Part shown: positions 17,388-27,235 of the stretch, in pieces | How positions within the stretch are numbered: position 1 is the stretch's first letter | How the letters are laid out: each line of letters starts with the position of its first letter | NCBI GenBank assembly: GCA_002005505.1 | Contig: KV908675.1 | Span: 1-35,000 of the forward strand | Direction of reading: 5' to 3' | Length of the DNA stretch: 35,000 nt | Source of the DNA: Botryococcus braunii | Lineage: Eukaryota; Chlorophyta; Trebouxiophyceae | Made by a program: the position numbers and the translations under genes | Notes under the pieces: model-generated | What the model saw: the letters and a program-made list of their open reading frames with translations, nothing else | The model's database searches: none | What the model was told of the DNA's origin: nothing

Positions 17388-19833
17388 ATGTTCACTGGTT
17401 ATTCCCCAGTGTCCAAGGCATATCGTATTTATCTGGGAGGGGGAGTCTGGAGAGAGAGCAGAGATGTCCAATTCGTGGAACACATCCGAGGAGCCTCTCG
17501 GGTGGGAATGTCCATTCTCCCTGACCAGCCACAGCAGTTCTCATATCCTGAAGGTTTGCCAGCCCAACAGCACCTCAGCATCCCGGCAGCTCCTTCACCT
17601 CAGTGCAGCACACGGAATCAGGCTATCAGCGCTCCCTGCCCCAGCAGCAGACCTGACAGCACCCTCCCAGGACCCCCTGATCAGGCTGCAACCGAGCCTG
17701 CAAGTCAGGGGAAGCCTTCCCAAGAGAAGGGCACTCCAGAAAATGCTCCTGGACCAAGTGAGGAACCACTTCGGCTGGATCTGGACCAGTCCGGAGTACT
17801 GGAAACACTTCAGCAACTTGCGCGAGGAAGCTCTGACAGTGGGCAGCATCAACGGACCCTGGAGCGAGCACAGCAGTCACTCCGGAATACTCCTCCTGCA
17901 ACTGCAATTCCACCTCTGAATGGACTGTCTTGGGCTCAACGCTATGAGCAACGAGCTGCTGCTCGAGAAATCTTGCTGGCACAGGATAGGGGAGAGAGTT
18001 GTGAGAGAGAGGGGCTGACTGAAGGTGACATTAAGTCACAGGGACCAGGGGAAGTGCATGATTTGGGTCAGGTGCTAGAGAGACCTGTTTCAATTGTGAG
18101 TGATGAGAGGGGGACAGTCTCTGAACAGACTGAAGATGGTCCAAGTGAGCTGAGATGCATGGGTGGGACCTGTTCAGTGCCTGAGGGAAATGTTAGAGAC
18201 GTGAGTTCTATCTGTGATGCCCAAGGACAATGTGGTGCCAGCCACACCAATGTGGGCTATGCTTGTGAGCGTGCTGCTGGGCCTGCGCCCCAGCGCTCAT
18301 GTTTGGTGGGGAGCAGACAGAGAGAGGGAGAGACATGGGCACAAAACCAAGACAGACCAAGTGCCCAAGCTGTGCAGAGTGGTTCAATTGCCTGTGAGAG
18401 CTCTGACGAGACTGAACAGCGTCAGTCATGTAAGAGTGTGAATGAGGAGGTGAATCGGAAGCTTGGACAGTGTGCGAATTTGCCCAATTACAAGAGCTTT
18501 CCGAGAGGTACCTGTGTCTGGGAGGATGATGTGAGGGTGCGAAGCAGTAAGCTCGAAAGGGCAAACTGTGAGTCTCAAAGAGAGAGAGAGCAGCGAGGAA
18601 AATCAGAATCCTCACAAACTGCACCCATGTGCAGTGCGGCGACATTCAGCGAAAGAGTAGTGGGTGAAAGAGAGAGTGAGAGTAAGCCAGATCAGGGGAA
18701 GCACACAGGGGTGCGGTTTGGGAAAATTAGTGTGCCTTCCAGTTTGAAGGAGGCACAGAAGTCCCCACAGTGGGAATATTGGAAGGCTGCTATGCAAGAG
18801 GAGCAGAATTCTCTAGATGCCCACGAGGTCATGGAGTATGTCCTTAGACCTCGTGGCCATAAAGTAACTCCAGTTCATTGGATTTTTTCAGTGAAAATGG
18901 ATGCCCATGGCAATGTGCTGAGGTTCAAGGCTAGGCTGGTGGCTCAAGGATGCAGGCAAATTCCTGGAGTAGATGTCATGGAGGTCTTTGCACCAACTAC
19001 CAGTTATGGATCTAGGAGAGCTTTACTGTCAGTGGCTGCACAAGAGGGTCTTGAAATTCACCAGGTGGATGTCAAGACTGCTTTCCTGAATGGAGAATTA
19101 GAGGAGGAGGTTTATGTCACACAACCTCCTGGGTTTGAAAATGGGGATGGTAACACAGTGTGTCGCTTGAAGAAGGCATTGTATGGCATGAAACAAGCTC
19201 CAAGGGCATGGCATAAGACCCTTAATGAGAAACTGCACACCATGGGCTATGAAGTGTGCAAGAGTGATGCTGGTGTCTATGTGAAGTGTTCAGTAGATGG
19301 AGGAAAATCATTTGTGTTGATTTATGTTGATGATCTACTGGTAGTTTCCAAAGGCATGGGAGAGATTGAGAGAGTTAAGGGGTTGCTCAAGCAAGAGTTC
19401 ACCATTCATGATCTAGGTGAGGTAAAGGATTTCCTGGGCTGCCAAGTGATGAGAGATAGGGATAAAGGGCTAATTTCATTGAGCTGCATCCCTAAGATTG
19501 ATGCACTGGTTGAGAAATTTGGGCTGGATCTGGAGTCTGTGGGGCCTGACACCCCTATGACTAAAGATTTTGTAGCCACACAGAGGCCTATGTCCAAGGA
19601 CAACAGTGACAGCATTGGAGCTGGGAGCCCCCTGCCACCAGGACACAGGTACTGTGAACTGGTTGGGTCACTGTTGTACATCGCCAATACCACTAGGCCT
19701 GATATTTCACAGGCTGTGGGAGTGCTTTCCAGGTACAGGATTACCCCTACTACTGCTCACTGGAATGAAGCCATCAGAGTGCTGAAATATCTTAAGGCAA
19801 CCAGAGATCTCGTTTTGGTCCTTGGAGGGAAGG
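17388..19833 (+). CDS. Copia B pol, middle part: integrase tail, linker and reverse transcriptase
   Basis: This stretch resumes copia B after gypsy C and is open without a break to the gypsy D insertion. The integrase tail reads GYSPVSKAYRIYLGGG and RDVQFVE. A hydrophilic linker of about 400 residues follows, rich in Gln, Ser, Glu and Arg. Then comes a full copia RT: WEYWKAAMQEEQNSLDAHE, PVHWIFSVKMD, RLVAQGCRQIPGVD, VFAPTTSYGSRRALL, HQVDVKTAFLNGELEEEVYV, ALYGMKQAPRAW, the intact catalytic site LIYVDDLLVVSK, DLGEVKDFLGCQV, and YCELVGSLLYIANTTRPDI. It ends at VLGGK, the last codon before the insert; the RNase H continues at 26711. Confidence 0.92.
19829..19833. repeat. Gypsy D target-site duplication, left copy
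   Basis: GAAGG, repeated at 26710-26714. Removing the insert with one copy rejoins the copia B codons GGK-DTE. Confidence 0.9.
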
Positions 19834-20132
19834 TGATACAGTAGAAACGGCCAAAGGATGCGAAAACAATGGTTACAAGTTGTTTGGGCTCCACCTCAGT
19901 ACCCGTCCAGTCCGGCCCGGTCCTTCCTCTGCCAAAGCCTTATTCTATCCTGTTCTAAGTGTGTCCCTGTCTCCATCGCCAATGCGCCTTGTCAAGTAAG
20001 GGGTCACTCCCTTGGCGCGTGAAGTAGCCACTTCTTGGCGTGGAGGAACATAACTCACGAAGGGACCTTTATGGAGGTCCAAATCCTCGTGGTCCGGTCA
20101 TTTTCCTATAACACGCGACTATTCCTGTTACA
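19834..20132 (-). repeat. Gypsy D 3' LTR
   Basis: A 299-bp LTR. In element orientation it starts TGTAACAGG and ends CTGTATCA, canonical TG...CA. No difference from 26411-26709 was seen. Confidence 0.92.
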
Positions 20133-20147
20133 CCCTCCCCCCCTTAG
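20133..20147 (-). promoter_or_regulatory. Gypsy D polypurine tract
   Basis: In element orientation AAGGGGGGGGAGGG directly precedes the 3' LTR, as expected for the plus-strand primer. Confidence 0.8.
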
Positions 20148-20721
20148 CTTGGACGTCACGGCCAAGAGGGAGACTCACTCTAAACAACTACACTACGCAC
20201 CTAACACACTTGGCAGAGGTACGGTCCTGTCACGTCCTGTCCGCGGGTACTAGTCTGGCGTCCCCAGCCCAAGCCAGACCCCTGTCCTGTCCTGTCTTGT
20301 CCAGCCCTGTCCGTATAACAATGTAAAATCTGTCTTGTCCATACATAAATTCGCCCGTCCTGTCCAATAGGAATTCTACCCAACGGCAGTGGGGCCACCC
20401 ATCTGCGTCGGGCGTTACGCTACAGCACGAGCTAGCACGGATGTCGCGACATTACATGATTGACGTCCGAAACCTGACAAGGGTGAGCAGTCAACACCGC
20501 ACGCACCCGAGGTAGACGACACCCTACCTCGACGAGTCCTGTCCAGGGTGAGCGGTCATCACCGCACGCACCCGAGGTAGACATTCTACCCCGCTTACGT
20601 CCTATTCATCCGAGTGCGCTCTAGTACTGGGATACCCCCAGGGTACACTCTAAGGGCCAAGCTTAGAGCTTCCAAGGTGGCCCAAGGACGCACCGAGGGG
20701 CCGACCCGACCTGCCAGAGCA
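20148..20721 (-). other. Gypsy D 3' untranslated region with short repeats
   Basis: No open coding frame was recognised. Between about 20220 and 20370 the motif CCTGTC or TTGTCC recurs many times on the plus strand. A 37-bp unit (GGGTGAGCRGTCAWCACCGC...GGTAGAC) occurs twice, at 20481-20517 and 20546-20582, with two mismatches and 65-bp spacing. Confidence 0.7.
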
Positions 20722-23700
20722 CTAAGCGCGTCTAGCGCGCTTCCGCTGCTTCTCAGCATTTTTACCACGTCCTTTACGTTTCTTGTCCACCTTTTCTTTT
20801 TGTTCCGGCCTGTGCTCCGTGGTTAAATCCCAGTACCGCTGTAACGCCTCCCTGGCGTGTTCTAAGTTATCCTCTGGCTCCCAAGTATTATGAATATCCT
20901 GATACCCGGTCCACTTTACAAGATATTCTCGCGCAGTTTTTCGACCTCGTAACTTTCGTTCCCTATGAGCTAGCACAGCCTCGACCTCATACTCCTCTTC
21001 TCCATCAATAATCTCAGGTAGAGGAGGAGGTTGTACCGTCCCACCTTCCTTATAAGGCTTAAGCATAGAAACATGGAAGACATCATGAACCCTCAGAGTT
21101 TTTGGAAGCCTAATTCTGAAAGCTACCGATGATACCTCCTGGACGATGGGAAAAGGCCCAATAAACCGAGGTAAGAGTTTTCTTGTCCGAGTATGCTTGA
21201 ATTTCAGATTCTTTGTTGAGAGGAGGACAGGTTGGCCTATTTTTAAAATAGGAGCATCTTTTCTCCTCGCGTCCCCATATGCCTTCATGCGGTCCTGCGC
21301 AGCTTTGAGACATGTCCGCGCTCTTTCTAGATCCCATCTCATCCTTCGTACAAACTCTGCTGCTGCTGGTACATACTCACGTACAGAAGATGTCACACCT
21401 TCATAGACTTCCTGGAAGGGAATCGTGGGATCCTGACCGAACGTCAATCTAAAGGGAGTAGTGTTGATTGATTGCTGAAAAGTGTTGTTGTAAGAAAATT
21501 CAGCTTCACACAAATGTTTATCCCAGTCGTTGTGTCTTCCAGTGACGTAATGACGCAAATAATCCTCCAAGATCCTATTAATTCGTTCCGTTTGACCGTC
21601 GGTCTGCGGATGAAACGCTGTAGATAGCGCAGAGCGACAACCGGTCAACCGAAAGAGCTCTTGACAGAAGCGACCCACCCACCTAGGATCTCTGTCTGAT
21701 ACAATGTGAGTGGGAAACCCATGCAAGGTGAAAACCCGGGTCCGTAACAGTTGAGCTATCACTTCTGCACTTGCGTCAGTGGTCGTCGGAGCGAAGTGCG
21801 CATACTTTGACAACCTATCAACAGCAACCCAGATAGCGTCATATCCTTCCTTAGTTCTTGGCAGTCCAGTGATTAGGTCCATAGACATTGATTGCCACTT
21901 TCTGTCAGGTATTTCTAGAGGGTGTAGTAACCCTACAGGTAAGTGTGCTGGGGCTTTGACACGCTGACACGAGTCACATTGGGCCACAAAGTCAGCCACA
22001 TCTGAGGCCATCCCTGGCCACCACCAGGAACGTTGAACTAATTCGAGGGTCCTGTCCCTGCCTGGATGACCAACTATAGGTGGTCCATGCAAATTTTCCA
22101 GGATTTCTCTACGAAGGTTACGTTCGACACCGTCAGAACTCATATGGTGGGAGGGAACGTAAATGCGCGCACCGCGCTTCCACAAGCCACTATGGAAGCT
22201 TAACTTGCGGCGATTTTGTTTACGATGGAGCCAATCATCTATCTCATATGCCTCACTTAAAACCCTTCCCCATCCCCTCAACCCGTCCATCGGCGTGGGT
22301 AGGGTGGTGGAGTCTGCAGCCTCCCCAACCCCCATCGCTCCTACTCCGACAGGGGGAGAGTGCTCCCCCAGGGGCCCTGCCCTAGCCTGAACCGACGCCT
22401 GAACCCCAGCCTGGGCCCGAGCTAGGGCTCGGACGTGGGCCCCGGCTAAGTGAGGACTCCTAGACAATGGGTCAGCAGGGTTAGTGGATCCCGGCGCATA
22501 TTCCCATTGGATGTCGAATAACTGTAGAAACTCCGCCCAGCGCGCCCGTCTGGGTGAGAGTAGGGTTTGGGTTTGCAAAAAACTATTCGCGCGATGGTCC
22601 GTAACAACTGTGAAAGTTTGCCCTAATAAGTAACACCTCCACTCCTTGAGGGCATACAACACACCTGCAAGCTCTTTCTCAGTTGTGGAATAATTGCGTT
22701 CGGCATTACTAAGCTTTTTACTGATGTATGCTACAGGTCTACCTTCTTGCAATAGTACTGCACCCACCCCATAGTCACTGGCATCTGAGATCACTTTGAA
22801 AGGCTTGCTACTGTCTGGGAGTGCTAGTACAGGAGCATTGGACAAAGTTTCTTTTAAACTTTGAAACGCGTGCTCTTCAGCTTCTCCCCACGTCCAAGGA
22901 ACTTTGCCAGTGAGCCGGGTTAAGGGGGCCGCGAGCGTACTGTAACCCGGGACGAACTTGCGGAAGTAGTTGGCTAGTCCCAAGAATTGTCGTACGTGCG
23001 TGCTCCCCGTGGGTGTTGGCCACTCCACAATAGTCCGAACTTTGGCAGGGTCAACTTTGATGCCGTCGCGCCCCACGACATGTCCCAAATACCGCAACTC
23101 GTAAGCAAAAAACTCACACTTGGATAATTTTGCATAAAGTTTTTCCTCTCTCAGCCGAGTAAGGATGCGAGTTAAGTGCTCTAAGTGCTGTTCCCTGGAC
23201 TTGCTGTATACCAACAAATCATCTAGGTAAACCACAACAAAACCCTCTCGAATAAAATCATGAAACACACTGTTCATCAGTCTCTGAAACGTGGAGGGAG
23301 CATTCGTGAGACCAAAAGGAAGCACCAAAAATTCAAATGAACCTAAGGGTGTTCTAAAGGCGGTTTTGGGAACATCGGATTCATGTAATCGCACTTGATG
23401 GTAACCTGACAAGAGATCAAAAGAGGTAAAGAACTTTGAACCCTGCAGCTTGTCCAGAAGATCGTCTATCCGTGGCAACGGATATTTGTCCTTCCTTGTT
23501 AAGTTATTAACTGCCCTGTAATCTATAACCATTCGGAATGTTCCGTCTTTCTTTCTCACAAACAATATGGGGCTACCATATGGTGATGCACTCGGCCTGA
23601 TGAAACCCTGTGCTAGTAATTCCTCAACCTGCCTCCGACACTCCGCCACTTCTGGTTCAGCCAACCTATAAGTGGGGCGACAGGGCGGCGTATGGCCGGG

Positions 23701-24867
23701 TGTCATAGGTATAGTGTGCAAGATGCCCCTGTCTGGAGGTAAATCTGGCAATTTCTCTGGAAAAACATCCAAAAACTCTAACAACAATTGCTTCAAGTCT
23801 TGTGGCTTGTCAGTCATACCCTCAATAACACGCCGGGAGTTTTCGTTTAAATCTAGGCCGGTGGCTCCGCTGTCTTCGTCCCAAGGATTATCCCCCTCTG
23901 TAGTTGCCACTGCAACCCTATGGAGATAGTGTGTTGCACAAACTGAGTCCTGTCCACTCCTTGCCTCTCGCACAACCCCCCAAAACCCTGGACAACCCTT
24001 TCGCATAGCCCGCCTAGCTTGACCTTCACTTATAACATTCACTTTTTGCGCCGGTAAGGTACCTCTTTCACTAGGGGGCAGCGGGTTGAGGAGTGTAATG
24101 TAGTGTGAGGAATGAGGCGGTTTAAGATGAACTGCGCCATGATTGTAGTCAATTAAAGCTTTTCTTTCTTTCAGAAAATCCTCCCCAAGGATTAAGTCCA
24201 CCCCATCCAACAGAGTTTCGCAGACAATGAAATCCCTCTGTTCCACATATGTTTGAGATAAGTGCACCCTGAGCTTAGCTGTCCCCGCCGAGCGCATGGT
24301 CTGTCCATCTGCCAGCTGGACATCCACACACTTCTTTGACAGCCTCACTCCGAGAGTAGCTAGGAAGTCTTGTCTGACGAACGAGTGCGTCGCCCCGGTA
24401 TCAACTAAAGCGACGCCCTTCACACCAGTACAGTTAACATGAAAAAGCATTGCTAAATGCCTATTTGAAAAAGCTTGAGCAAAAGATACGCTAAATTTGG
24501 GTCCGGCATGGTAAACTACATAGGAGTAGGGGACATCAGGTCCCTTGGTACCTTGCAGGATAACTCTCATGCCTTTTAGCCATGGGTACACTGCCTTGGA
24601 TTTCGCCACTTTACTACCCATTAGAAAACAAGCACTTAAATGTTTATTTGCTTGTTGCTCACGAGCGAAAGTGGATAAGGTGTCCTCCGCTTTACCTATA
24701 GGTACTGCAACAAATGTCGGTTTAGACGTTCCATCGGGTAGGGTATTGTCAAAGGGGCCTCTAGAAAAAGAACAATGCAAAAACTCAGAACAACGTTGCT
24801 CGATAGAAGAATGAAAAGATTCCCAAGGAACAAAAGTGTGGAGGTTTCCTTCTCTAACTCCACTCAT
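20722..24867 (-). CDS. Gypsy D pol: protease-RT-RNase H-integrase-chromodomain
   Basis: An uninterrupted 1381-residue polyprotein that copies element RNA into DNA and inserts it. Protease DTGA is at 156-159. RT runs about 420-600, with LFVRKKDGTFRMVIDYR, GLTNAPSTFQRLM and catalytic YLDD at 547-550. RNase H begins near 690 (VISDASDYGVGAVLL, TTEKELAGVLYAL, VVTDHRANSFL). The integrase zinc ligands are H927, H934, C964 and C967; the core residues are D997, D1058 and E1094, giving DD35E spacing. A chromodomain follows at about 1291-1346 (YEVEAVLAHRERK, YLVKWTGYQDIHNTWEPEDNL), then a Lys/Arg-rich tail. Chromodomains steer such elements to marked chromatin. The ATG at 24867 overlaps the gag stop by 14 nt in a different frame. 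Confidence 0.96.
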   Translation of the reverse strand: MSGVREGNLHTFVPWESFHSSIEQRCSEFLHCSFSRGPFDNTLPDGTSKPTFVAVPIGKAEDTLSTFAREQQANKHLSACFLMGSKVAKSKAVYPWLKGMRVILQGTKGPDVPYSYVVYHAGPKFSVSFAQAFSNRHLAMLFHVNCTGVKGVALVDTGATHSFVRQDFLATLGVRLSKKCVDVQLADGQTMRSAGTAKLRVHLSQTYVEQRDFIVCETLLDGVDLILGEDFLKERKALIDYNHGAVHLKPPHSSHYITLLNPLPPSERGTLPAQKVNVISEGQARRAMRKGCPGFWGVVREARSGQDSVCATHYLHRVAVATTEGDNPWDEDSGATGLDLNENSRRVIEGMTDKPQDLKQLLLEFLDVFPEKLPDLPPDRGILHTIPMTPGHTPPCRPTYRLAEPEVAECRRQVEELLAQGFIRPSASPYGSPILFVRKKDGTFRMVIDYRAVNNLTRKDKYPLPRIDDLLDKLQGSKFFTSFDLLSGYHQVRLHESDVPKTAFRTPLGSFEFLVLPFGLTNAPSTFQRLMNSVFHDFIREGFVVVYLDDLLVYSKSREQHLEHLTRILTRLREEKLYAKLSKCEFFAYELRYLGHVVGRDGIKVDPAKVRTIVEWPTPTGSTHVRQFLGLANYFRKFVPGYSTLAAPLTRLTGKVPWTWGEAEEHAFQSLKETLSNAPVLALPDSSKPFKVISDASDYGVGAVLLQEGRPVAYISKKLSNAERNYSTTEKELAGVLYALKEWRCYLLGQTFTVVTDHRANSFLQTQTLLSPRRARWAEFLQLFDIQWEYAPGSTNPADPLSRSPHLAGAHVRALARAQAGVQASVQARAGPLGEHSPPVGVGAMGVGEAADSTTLPTPMDGLRGWGRVLSEAYEIDDWLHRKQNRRKLSFHSGLWKRGARIYVPSHHMSSDGVERNLRREILENLHGPPIVGHPGRDRTLELVQRSWWWPGMASDVADFVAQCDSCQRVKAPAHLPVGLLHPLEIPDRKWQSMSMDLITGLPRTKEGYDAIWVAVDRLSKYAHFAPTTTDASAEVIAQLLRTRVFTLHGFPTHIVSDRDPRWVGRFCQELFRLTGCRSALSTAFHPQTDGQTERINRILEDYLRHYVTGRHNDWDKHLCEAEFSYNNTFQQSINTTPFRLTFGQDPTIPFQEVYEGVTSSVREYVPAAAEFVRRMRWDLERARTCLKAAQDRMKAYGDARRKDAPILKIGQPVLLSTKNLKFKHTRTRKLLPRFIGPFPIVQEVSSVAFRIRLPKTLRVHDVFHVSMLKPYKEGGTVQPPPLPEIIDGEEEYEVEAVLAHRERKLRGRKTAREYLVKWTGYQDIHNTWEPEDNLEHAREALQRYWDLTTEHRPEQKEKVDKKRKGRGKNAEKQRKRARRA

Positions 24868-26305
24868 GGCCTACCGCGTCCCCTTGCCCGGCCCCGTCAA
24901 TGCCCCGTCCTCTGATTCTCCGTCCCCGTCCGGCCCCACCCTGTGCTGTCCACCCTTGCATAGGGGCTGCTCCCACACCGAGGGACCTAAAGTTGTTGTG
25001 GCCCCCTCCTACCCGTCGCCGCAGCAAATCACCAGCCAGACCTGGAATTGGTGGAGCAGGCTGGTTTACCTCCTGTCTGGCCTTCACAATGTGTTGCAAG
25101 ATGTCCCACTGTTGTTGATTAAGATAGGCGTTAGGGTCCTCTCTAAGTTTTTTGAGTGGGCAAAACCAAGATTCATGGCCAGGGGTATTGCACGCGTAAC
25201 AGCTTCTGTTGAGGGGAAAGGCAACTCTAGTGTCCCTCCGATACTCGGGAGGTAAACCATCCCTGCGGGGATAAGGAGTCGCGCCTTGGATCGCGGCGAC
25301 CGTGGCGAGCGGCGCAGGGTAACCATGGGCCATCTGGATTGGCGCTGCCACCATCGGTGCAGCTGCCATCATCCCAAATTCATGACTGTAGTAGGGGATT
25401 GTCCAGTCCTGTCCGACGCCAGCAACGTGCGGTGCTGGGCCAACGGTGGCGGTTGCAATGCTTGAGTTAGGGCCCCCGGGGCCGGTTCTCAGTCTCTTTG
25501 CCTGTAAGGGCCCGCCCACCGCGGCATCGTACCGTGTGAGTAAAGTTATCAAGGCATCCAAATCATCAAAACCTTTGCCTGTTGTAGGGTTAATTGCTGA
25601 ATATTTCTTTAAATCCTCACGTAGGCCTTTACGAAACCTATGGATTTTCTCCCCCATGGATAGGTCCCCACTGACTTCTACCTCTGCTAGCAAGGTTGTA
25701 AAGCGCTCAACATACTTCTCAACTGATTCGTTGCCCTGATATACGGAATCAAGTTTATCCCTTGCCTTTGCAACCTTATCAGTGTTATCATAGACAGAAG
25801 ACAACAGATCCCCAAAGAGAGCTAAATCCACGACAGCACCTGGATTTTGCCTCATGTAAGCTGCTTTTTTGGTAAACCACACCTTTTTCACGCTCTTTCC
25901 TAAACAGCGCACTGCGTAATCAACCCTGAGGTTCGCGGGCACACCGGTGAGTTCACAATATGACCTCACATCGTCTAGGAATTGTTCGAGATCGTCCCTG
26001 CGTCCCTCGAATTTTTCCGGTAAATGCGTTCGAACTGTCGGGATTCTTGCCTGTGGGTTCGCGGGGTTTTGAGCCGCGACTTCAGCGTTTTCTGCCTGTT
26101 GTCGTAACTCAGCCAGTTCGGCAGCCATTGCCGCTTCACGCCCCTCGGCCTCGGCCAAAGCAGCCTGCAGCTCTTCGACTTGTCGTCTAGCCATTTCTGA
26201 GCTGTCAGTGCTGGCGAGGCTGGGTGACACAGGAAATCGAGAAAGTCCGGGTGGGGGCCCTAAACTCGGTGACCCGAGTCGTAGGCCCCTAAAAGCGCCA
26301 CACAC
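24854..26305 (-). CDS. Gypsy D gag polyprotein
   Basis: An open frame of 483 residues from ATG 26305; the inner ATG at 26194 (MARRQVEELQ) is an equally good start, because the first 37 residues are Pro/Gly/Ser-rich and look like leader. From there an acidic coiled-coil (VEELQAALAEAEGREAAMAA) leads to the gag core (HLPEKFEGRRDDLEQFLDDV, AVRCLGKSVKKVWF, ARDKLDSVYQGNESVEKYVE, HRFRKGLREDLKKY). A CCHC zinc knuckle CYACNTPGHESWFC follows, then a Gly/Arg-rich RNA-binding tail. It ends GHEWS-stop, with the pol ATG inside the last codons, so pol is made by reinitiation or frameshifting. Confidence 0.93.
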   Translation of the reverse strand: MCGAFRGLRLGSPSLGPPPGLSRFPVSPSLASTDSSEMARRQVEELQAALAEAEGREAAMAAELAELRQQAENAEVAAQNPANPQARIPTVRTHLPEKFEGRRDDLEQFLDDVRSYCELTGVPANLRVDYAVRCLGKSVKKVWFTKKAAYMRQNPGAVVDLALFGDLLSSVYDNTDKVAKARDKLDSVYQGNESVEKYVERFTTLLAEVEVSGDLSMGEKIHRFRKGLREDLKKYSAINPTTGKGFDDLDALITLLTRYDAAVGGPLQAKRLRTGPGGPNSSIATATVGPAPHVAGVGQDWTIPYYSHEFGMMAAAPMVAAPIQMAHGYPAPLATVAAIQGATPYPRRDGLPPEYRRDTRVAFPLNRSCYACNTPGHESWFCPLKKLREDPNAYLNQQQWDILQHIVKARQEVNQPAPPIPGLAGDLLRRRVGGGHNNFRSLGVGAAPMQGWTAQGGAGRGRRIRGRGIDGAGQGDAVGHEWS

Positions 26306-26389
26306 ACCACAACTAACCCAATCCGAATCTATAGAATTCTCTGAAAAACTTCTTTGGGAAATTTTTTCAACGAGAGGAGCTCAAAATTT

Positions 26390-26409
26390 GGCCCCTCTCG
26401 CCGATACCA
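26390..26409 (-). promoter_or_regulatory. Gypsy D primer-binding site
   Basis: One base from the 5' LTR, in element orientation, lies TGGTATCGGCGAGAGGGG. Its first 13 bases equal the gypsy C site, pointing to the same tRNA primer with 3' end CUCGCCGAUACCA. Confidence 0.75.
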
Positions 26410-26410
26410 G

Positions 26411-26709
26411 TGATACAGTAGAAACGGCCAAAGGATGCGAAAACAATGGTTACAAGTTGTTTGGGCTCCACCTCAGTACCCGTCCAGTCCGGCCCGGTCC
26501 TTCCTCTGCCAAAGCCTTATTCTATCCTGTTCTAAGTGTGTCCCTGTCTCCATCGCCAATGCGCCTTGTCAAGTAAGGGGTCACTCCCTTGGCGCGTGAA
26601 GTAGCCACTTCTTGGCGTGGAGGAACATAACTCACGAAGGGACCTTTATGGAGGTCCAAATCCTCGTGGTCCGGTCATTTTCCTATAACACGCGACTATT
26701 CCTGTTACA
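26411..26709 (-). repeat. Gypsy D 5' LTR
   Basis: A 299-bp LTR, apparently identical to 19834-20132. Confidence 0.92.
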
Positions 26710-27235
26710 GAAGGACACAGAGCTAGAGGGTTTTGTTGATGCAGATTATGGTGGGGATCAGGATCATCGTTTTTCCACTACAGGGTATGTCATCCGAGTG
26801 TTTGGTGGAGCTGTAGTTTGGGGGAGCAAGAAGCAGTCTGCAGTTGCCACATCCACTGTAGAAGCTGAATTTATGGCGGCAAGTGCAGCTGTCAAAGAGG
26901 CCAATTGGATGAAGGGATTCCTTGAGGAAATTGGAATTTCCCCATGGATTGTCAAGATTCACTGTGATAATCAGGGATGCATCAATCATCTCAGAAATCC
27001 AGTGTTCTCTAAGCACACTAAGCATATTGCTATCAGCTTCCACTTTGCGCGGTAGACTATTGCATTGGGTCAAGTTGATGTGAAATACGTTCCTTCTGCA
27101 AGGAATGTGGCGGATATATTCACGAAGCCTTTAACCAGGCACGTATTTCAGGGGCATCGTGAGGCTCTGGGACTGGCCAATTTTTATGAGGAAAAGTCAA
27201 GGGGAAGTGTTATAATAGTAAAAGAGCATGAGTGA
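26710..27235 (+). pseudogene. Copia B pol, last part: RNase H with an in-frame stop
   Basis: Copia B resumes after gypsy D at the GAAGG duplication. The RNase H reads DTELEGFVDADYGGDQDHRF, VVWGSKKQSAVATSTVEAEF, WMKGFLEEIG, CDNQGCINHL and SKHTKHIAISFHFAR. A TAG codon at 27053-27055 follows, in the same frame. Beyond it the typical copia ending continues (ALGQVDVKYVPS, NVADIFTKPLTRHVF). The final stop is at 27233-27235, so the last codons lie inside the 3' LTR. One base change, probably from a Glu codon, explains the break. Confidence 0.88.
27198..27207 (+). promoter_or_regulatory. Copia B polypurine tract
   Basis: AAGGGGAAG immediately precedes the 3' LTR start TGTTATAATAG. Confidence 0.8.

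Larger units (their letters stand above)
19834..26709 (-). mobile_element. Gypsy D: apparently intact chromovirus-type Ty3/gypsy element
   Basis: A 6876-bp minus-strand element with 299-bp LTRs that look identical by eye, bounded by GAAGG duplications. Element order: LTR, primer site, gag (483 residues), pol (1381 residues: protease, RT, RNase H, integrase, chromodomain), repeat-bearing 3' region, purine tract, LTR. Every catalytic motif is present, with no frameshift inside either ORF. It is the youngest and best candidate for activity in the window. Confidence 0.95.

Noticed and set aside
22080..26576. Plus-strand open frames opposite gypsy D gag and pol
   Set aside because: Shadows of intact, motif-rich ORFs on the minus strand.
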